Source: Stenopsyche tienmushanensis
Lineage: Eukaryota; Arthropoda; Insecta; Trichoptera; Stenopsychidae
Assembly: GCA_008973525.1 (NCBI GenBank)
Contig: WACJ01000528.1
Span: 1,178,001-1,242,000, forward strand
Reading direction: 5' to 3'
DNA length: 64,000 nt
The position numbers and the translations under genes were made by a program. Numbering within the stretch: position 1 is the stretch's first letter; each line of letters starts with the position of its first letter. Below are positions 28,001-37,000 of the stretch, piece after piece. The notes beneath the pieces were generated by a model. It saw only the letters and a program-made list of their open reading frames with translations, searched no databases and was not told the origin of the DNA.

Positions 28001-31000
28001 AAACTGATTATAACTACAATATAATAATGATGATATGTTAACAATAACTTTAATTATTACCTGAATCTACAAGAAAGATCTTGATGAAGTGCCATCAGGT
28101 TGCTTATATTTCCATTTTCATTAGTGACAACTGAATCAGCAATTTCTCCATAAAACCAACCTAATGGAATTTTACACCTCGTTGTTGACATATTATATCT
28201 TCCAATTGTTGTAATCTTAAATATATGTATACAAAATATTAGGTCATATAATAAACACATTATTTTAAATTATATGAAATGCATTTTAATTCAATTACCT
28301 TTAAATATTGACATAATGGTGGAGGTTGAATATCTGTCATCACAAGGTTCTTTGTCGATATATCAGGTGCTAATACTAGCCTTGTACAATCTTGATCTTC
28401 ACTATTGAGCCAAATATCAATACTCAATGTAACTACTTCAGGACAGCATGGGATAATCTAAAATTGTTAAAAAAAAATACTTACAATCCACAGGTCGTTT
28501 GATTTTATGCGTGGAAATCCCAAAATCAAGTGAACTTTTTAAAATTAAATAATATAAAATAAGCAAAACATTTATGATTAAAATAATAGATAATAAAAAA
28601 ATATTAATTCAATTACTAGATCGGTAAGCTTTATTGGATAGCCGAAATCCAATACAATGAAATGTCGAGCTCCGGGATGCATCCTTTTAATTACAAACAT
28701 TTGTTGTGGAGGCTGTTGTACTAATAATTGCCAAGGTATTATACCACCGCCATTTGGACACTAAAAGTTTAAGAAATAAATGATAAGCTTTTTTTAAAAC
28801 ATATGTTCTTTGGTATTTCATTAATATCTTTTATTGTATTTATTTTAATAAAATTTGACTCAATAACCTTGGTCCCATCTTTATACTGAAATTGACTTTC
28901 GTCCTCTGATTTCAAAGAGGTTTCCCCCTCGCAATCAATCAAAGTACAATCCAACTTGTCATTCTGATTTGTTTCGCTTTCACCGGCTTTGGCATGGTCA
29001 TCACTTGATGTTTCATCTTGTTCACTAATATTTTTAAATGAAATCGTATCCCAAAACTAAAAAGTAAATTTGATTAGAAGCAATTGCAATATTGAAGAAA
29101 AAAAATAATGACATATGCATAATTTTCTACTTACTTGGGGGTAGTCAGAATTAATTGTGAAGAAAGATGGACAAGATTGGTGAGTGGAAGCCGTATCCTC
29201 CAAATGCGTACCATCAGAAGCATTATGAAATATAACACGAAGGGGCATTACTTCCCCGAGACCAGCAACATTTCCACAAATTGAACTTTCATTGCACCAC
29301 CATCCAGTGCTTGATTTTCCTGTTTAAAAGCCACATTTTAATTATACAAAAACATACATATAATGATATTAGCCAACTAATTCAAACCAACATATAAATA
29401 CAACATGCGTAAATCTCAGTCTCTAATATAATGGTAGTCGACCTGGTCTCTACCATCCACTATCGGACATTCAAGCTTTCAGAGTGGACAGTAGGGGATT
29501 TATCATGTTACATCTACGAAAGATGATGTAATTTTAGAGGAAATTGAATGATTCCTTAAGGAAATTATACCAGATAATACTGTTGCTGCCTATCAATCAG
29601 GTGATATTTTATTATTAACATGGAATGATAAGAGAATGGTCACAATACTAAACAGCTACGATATCTCGGGCACGACAACTATAGAAAGAAGGATGAAACT
29701 AGGTAGCACCATCAACAAAAGCTGACCAATCAGCAAGTTCATATTGTTTTATGATAAAATCTTGCAAATGGTGGAGAAAGATTTTTCTGGGGATTAGAGA
29801 TCTATGCAATAAATAGCTACAACTTATATATGATGTCAGCTAGAAAAGAAAACAGGACGCCTATGACACATTTTATTTTTATTCGAAAATTGGTCCAACA
29901 ACTTGTCGGTGATGTTCGTGAAGGAATGTCTTTAAAATCTGGAAGACCATCGGCCTCAGATAAAAATGAAAGGTTTAATGGGAAACTGCACACATTGTGG
30001 TACTGTGAATATGTGAAAAGTAAAGATTGCTCTGTATGTTCGAACAGAAAGATTAGGGGCAGAAGACGCCAAACTAATTATTTTTGCGATATATGTAGTC
30101 GAAAACCAGGACTGCATATTGAATATTTACAACATGGAAATTTAATTTTACCTGTATAATTGTATAAATCTCTTAGATCAATTTCTTGATGTGATGGTAC
30201 TTGATTATTTCCAGTGTCTCCAGCTACTATTGTTGAATATGTTAAAGGAACAGATAACGTTTTACCTAATGCAGGTGGTTCAATGTCAAACAATGTTGAT
30301 TCCATAGGCAAACCGTACAAACCAAACCTAAAACATAGTTTAAATTCTATTAGTATTTATCTAAATACAAAAAAATAAAGAAAAATTACTTTAAAAAATG
30401 CATAATAATGCATATTTTAAAAATGAATAATGAATAATTTTACCTCGATCGAAGCAACAGATGATACGGATTATATAAAGACTGCATAATACTAGCTATC
30501 TCTTCCAAAAGTTGCATACAAACGGTGGCACATCGTAAATCTGCATCGAATGATATAGAACGCATTACAAGTTGAGTAAACCAACCAAGGGATCCTGCAG
30601 ACTGAACCAATCCAATCAACGGTAAGCACGACGTTATGCTTTCTAATATAGCCATTTCAAATTGAAGTGTTACTTCACTGTTGTCTAAGTTTTTCACTCC
30701 TCTGTAAAATTGATTACAAAAAAACATTTTAACACGTTGAAATTATAAAAAAATATATGTATTAATATCATTTAATGTTTTTCACGTCGCTTTTCCTTTA
30801 GAGGATGTATGTTAAAATAAAAATGTAAAACACTTACTTGCAGCAGATGAGAATTAGTTTCACACATTTCTTGCTTATGCTTCTTTTCGACAACAAAATA
30901 CATTTTTTCACTAGAGTGGTCATATTTTGTTGAATATGTTTCACCGTATCATGTTGCAAATGTTCAATGTCTGTTTTAGACGGATGAGGATTCTTATTCT

Positions 31001-34000
31001 TTGCGCCACTATAAAATGCATCACTCGTGTTCTCATTATCAGATTTAGCACTACGATACCTCGTTAATCTTATGGATACGATCCATATTAACAAATCTAA
31101 AGCAGTACTTTGATATTCCCTATTACTATTATTAGCTGCGATATTGAGTAAATTCTCAAAGAAATAATTAGATTCCAGCATGGCAATACGTTGTAATCTT
31201 TCTTGCGGTATGCTAGTATGCTTATTACTTCTGACTGTTATAGATATTTCATGCAACCAATCACAACCGATATAAGATTCCACTTTTTTCTTTGTATTTG
31301 GCATTGCAAACGGTGTGTCAGAATGTTCGGAAGTTTTAGATTTCTTCGAAGAAACTTTTCCCTGGTGAATATCTTTAGATGGATCAAATAGCGTCTTAAT
31401 ATGTATTAAAAGATTTTTTCCCCTAGCTCTATATAAACGAGGGCTGGTCAGCGTCAATGTGCCAGCTTGTTGTGTAAGATCTAAATCTTGCGCTAATGTA
31501 AGCGGTCCGGCTAATATTTCTGCATTTTGTGCCCCGAGGTATTCTTTACTTCTAACGGGATTTTCTGCTGGACCTTTAGGTTCGTCTATCAAAATGAAAT
31601 CTATTTGATCATCAATGCGTGAAAAGTATTTTGGTGATTCTTTTCTATATCCAATTCCGTGCAAATGCTGTTTCAAAAGAGTCACTTGTATATTAGGAGG
31701 AACAGTACAAGGCGCATGTAAAGTGAACTTTAATTCAACGTGTGATATAGAAATACTCCACGGAAGAGAGAGCTCTAAAACGTGTTCATCCCACGTGGAT
31801 GATGTATTTTGGAGTCTCCACGATCTGTAAAAGTGCTGATTATCAGCTCTAGATCTTTGAGTAGGCAGAAGTTCAGACCAACAACTCGGTACAACAGCAG
31901 TGTAAGCCACGACATTATCACCCTTTCCATCAATTCCAGCCAATTGAACTAGATTATTAAAATCTTCTTTGTTTAGTTTATTTTTATAGGCAATCAACGT
32001 AGATTGATTTTGAACATTGCTTGTATTTTCAGAATTGGAGTTAGGGATTTGTTTAGACAGACTATTTTCTAAAGCGGAAAGGTAAATATCTTCTTCGTCA
32101 ATTTCTTCAGTAGAATCATTTTCACTATCGCCCACGGCATAAAAATGCAGAGTTCCTTTCTCGGTGCAAGCACATAATTTTTCTGTGTTACTACAAAATA
32201 TTACAGACAGGAATTTGGACGACTCTACTTTTGCTTCTGCGACAGATTCAAGACTCGTAATGTCCAATAATCTCAAAACACCATCACGTCCCACTGTAGA
32301 AACTAAGCCTATTCCTTGTGCAGTTTTTTCCGAATTTGGCAATAAGCATAGCTCTATTGGAGTTTCATTATATGTAATTTCTTTAATACAAATTGGAGAT
32401 TCATTGATTAAAGTGACAGATGAATCGAATTTTAAAGCATATAAAATTAAAAAAGACGTCGGCATATTTACAAAAGAACTACCATAAATGTCTGCATCAC
32501 TTGAATCTAAGCTCGATAAATTACTTTCAAAGTCATCAAGTTCCATAGACTCAACAGATCCGTTAACCGAAGCACACGTTTTATCACTTGTGTTGACAGT
32601 TTCACAAGAAACGACCACTAACAAATATTCACCATTGTTACTTGGCACTACATGAGATATTGTCAAATCACTTCTAGCACATACGTCAGATGGCAACTGT
32701 ACACATTGAACGGCTCTACATGTTGGCGGCGAAGAAACGTCTTCTTTTACTGTACTTTCCTTTTCGGGTGAGTCGTTGATTAGAGGAGTTGTATTTACAT
32801 TTTTAGTAGTAGAAGGTTTACAATATGGCACTTTCATTTTAATCCCGCTATTTTTGTATTCATACATTAATTCAGTAATGCATGCAAGTTCGTGACTGAG
32901 GCCATCACTTTTAGTGTCCAAGACAATTGCATCAATGGCGTCAGTAATTTTTACGTCCGAATGATTGTCTGAATCGTATAAATTATATGGTTTTGCAATT
33001 TTATCACTAGAATCGTAATGTTGAACATTACTTCCCTGGGATCCAGAATACGGGTGGATGGCGAGAGGATTTTGAGGCGCACCGCCGATATTAACTTTTG
33101 AAATAAATTTAATGCAGCTCTGTAACGAGTTTTTTGCAACACTGCTAGGTATCCCTGAAGATTTCGTATTCATTTCATGCGGAGGACCAAATTTAGATTC
33201 CAATTCCTTGCTTGATTGAGCTACAAGGCTCTTAAAATCGATAACTGTAACCTGATCGTGTATTCCGGCCATTAATGTCATTTCAGGAGAGAGTTCGTCA
33301 TCCAAACACATGTATTTAGATAGATAGATATCATCATAAATATTGGCATCTTCTGTGCGACATGTGTGATTTGTAATTCCTTCGCATTTTTTACTTCCAC
33401 CTGATTTACTACTGCCATTTTTTATGCACATGTTCCCATTACTATTAGTCAAAGGGGAAACAATTTGTGAACACTTTCCTTGAAAATCATACACAATCAA
33501 ATAAGAACTATTGATTATATTATTGCTCTTTGCCTGATTTTGATCATTCATAGCTTTCACCCCATCTGTTGAATAAACAGCTGCTTTAGTCGTGGAACTG
33601 TTGGATATTTTTGAATTCAAACCACTCTCGGTATCGTTCCAAATGCTGGAAGTGGTTTTTCCAGATACACTAGCTGCGTTTATCTTTACGCCACATACTA
33701 TTGATGGCCTTGCTAAACACTGATTTTCATTTTGAGCATCTTCTGTTTTTAATGGAATGTCTTTTGAACACGGTTGCTCTTTATTTTGACATCTTCCAAC
33801 AATAGTCAATGTGGTGAGACTTAGCTCATTTTCTGAAAAGAAAAAGAAATGACAAAACAATTAGAAAATATAATGGTTAAGCCAAAAATAATGTGCTGCG
33901 CAAAATATAAAATTACAAAAATGATTAAAGTTATAAAAATAATAATTACCGTGATCACTAGAATTCTCCCATGCTTTTCTCACACTAGAATAGGGACCAT

Positions 34001-37000
34001 AAAGTTTACTCTGAAGAAGTGGTTCTTCTACAGAAACTGTGAAATCCTGTTGAAGCTTTAATTTACAATCTACATTCCAAATTGACACTTTTCCCAAAGT
34101 GGAACCTGTTAGAAAAATATCACCCAAATTTCCTCTAGAAACCATTGCAATTCCCGGATGAGGAATAGCAGGGCTCGTAGCATCTGTGACCTAAAATTTA
34201 AATCAGAATTTTAAAATTTAAACAAATATTCATTAAAAAAATATATATAAATAGAAACACAGTTATTTTTTAAATTAGCTTTTTTGCAGTTCGTTCTATA
34301 GAACCATTGCCAACCACTTTGAAATGGTTTTCATAGCTTATGTATATTTTTAAAAATATAGTCACTAACCACATCTTCTGGAGAATCGAACTCAAAATAA
34401 TTGATTTACGAGTACAATTGCTAAATCACAGCACTACCTATTAGATATTCAATGTTGCGTCGAGGGAAATCTTCAAATAAAAACTGACATGATTGTATAC
34501 ACGTTTAACTATTATTAACAAAAATCTAATCAAGGCTTGTATTGATTTCAAGAACTTTAATAAATGTAAACATATAGCTATATCTTGTGCTTTCTAGATC
34601 ATTGTTATCAAAATTATTTCTAAATAAGACAGGGTATTATTAAACTAAATATACAAAAGTAGATATTCAATAGGGATTTACTTTTGATTTGAACTCAATG
34701 AAGCATTTTTCCTTATGCAAATAGTATTAAAATTATACTTACGGATAGTGGAACATTGTGAGTATATTCTCCTTTCACTAAAGGACAATCCGGCGAATGC
34801 CTCTCATGCTCGCTCCAAGGTTCATCTGTTTTTTCCCAACAAACAAGGGAAACACCGCATGAGAAGCACATAACACGGTCGTCGCCTGGATTTGCAGGCT
34901 GATAGAAAAATCCTGCTTGAGCCATTTCCGCAGGTAGAGCCCATCTTCAAATTTAAAAATATACCCATTGAGTGTATGCAATAGAAAATATTTCAGAAAT
35001 GCTACTTTTAAAGAAATTATGTAACATTAACAGAACACTATGTTATTATTAATAACGATATTTGCTTAGTTTGTTATTGGTTATTCTCGGTTTAAAGTTA
35101 ATTAATCAGTAAATATTAATTTACAAATTCTTCTTTTTAGCAAATTAAATACAAAATATAGTTATTAAAAAAGTTGTATAAAATAATTATAATTTCAGTA
35201 AATAAAAACATACTTATAGTCCATATGTGGCCATTTTTTGAATGTTTCTCTTCTAGTTGCCTCTGAAAACATAAGCTCCCTGTTGTGTGTTTCTTGAGAC
35301 TGTTGGGAACACATAACGGAACTGGGAATCAAATCTGAAACTTGTTGATTTAAAGCGGATGCAATAGCTAATGCTGGTACATGTCTTTTTTGTTGTTTCA
35401 ATTCCGAGACTATTGTGTTTGCCATCATTTTTAACGAAATATGTGGAAGTTCCAGACATATTGTACTCCACTGTAAAAAGAAACCGAGCGTTAATAATGT
35501 TTCGCTGATATCTCATCAAAGATTTTGCTGTAGTCCACTAATTGTTTAAAAAACTAAAATAAATATTTTTGTGATAATTAAATATGATGGCGGGAGAAGC
35601 CAAGAATTTTTTAAATTCTGCGGCCTGCCAATTTTTTAACACTTTATAGCACTTTTATAGTGCACTAAAAATTATGTGTGTATTTTTTTCCATATACGAT
35701 GATACACCGCAGCACGTTTTAACTTAATGGATTAGTCTGAGGGGAGTATTAGCTTTAAGTCGCTTCCGAGCTATCAGAGTCAGGGTGTCCGTTTCCGTGG
35801 ACCTCTTTTTGAGGCAATTTTGCGATAAACTTGGGGAGTCCGCTACTGAAATGTTTCTATTCATTCAATAGGCTTTTAGAAGTGATTGCTTGTCAATTGC
35901 ACAAGTTTTCCGATGGCACAAGTCATTTAAAAAGGACCGAGAGGAGGTCGCCCACAAACCCCACAGTAGACGTCCCTCGACTTCTGGAATTTTAACTTTA
36001 ACCAGCGATCAAGCCTTCAATGGATAGCAGAAATGATAAACATAACAAATTTATCGCATTGTAACTGAAGATTTGAACAAAAAGACACATGGAAACTTCA
36101 CCACGACAATGTGCCAAGCTACAGCGCCTTTATTGTCAATAATTTCTAAGCAAGAACTTGCACCCCGTTGATTCTCCATCCTCCTTGCAACCCCCAACAG
36201 TCCTGATCAGATTCTCCTTGACTATTTTACTCCCTTGGTTAAAAGGAGTTCCGAAAGAGAAACATTGGGACACAATTGAATCCATCCACATTCATGTTAC
36301 ATTAGCTCTAAAGGACATCCCAAAGACCTTCCAGGCCTGGCTATATCGTCTCCAGAAGTGTATCAACGTAAGAAGGTGCTATTTTTGACTAATTCAATGC
36401 ATAGTTCTTTTATGAATTTGGACACATTACTTTTTAAACACGTGCCCTGTAGTGCTTTAAGATCATGTTTGTTTTGAAATCTATTATTAACCACATTTTT
36501 AAAAAGAAAGTCAAACAATTGTTGCAACAAACCTTCTGTGCTTTTATTCCTTTTTTGGGTAATTCATTAGCCTTTTCAATTGCATCTCCTAATGCTTTAG
36601 AAAATTCTGCTGCATAGTCAACTGATGCTAGTTCAATAGTTTTCATACACTGATATAGTAAGATAGCCTAAAAGGTAAATATTGATTAATTTTTAGTACA
36701 AAAGAAGTTTCAATTAATCGATTTACCGCACACTACTGTTTTCCGCATTAATCAAAATAAAATATAGTTGGAAAAAATGGTTTCAACATTTTACAGATTG
36801 TATGATTTCTTATAACTTTATTCTGAGCTTATGCTTTTAGAAACATGTACCCATATTTTGTGTATTCAGAACAGTAGCAGTTTCAGAACCCAGTTAACAG
36901 TTATCGATTATATCAACGTGCTAGACATATTTGTAAGTGTAATAAGATTTTTTCTAATCTATTATTTTTATTTATGTATAAAACAATAATTGTAAATCAT

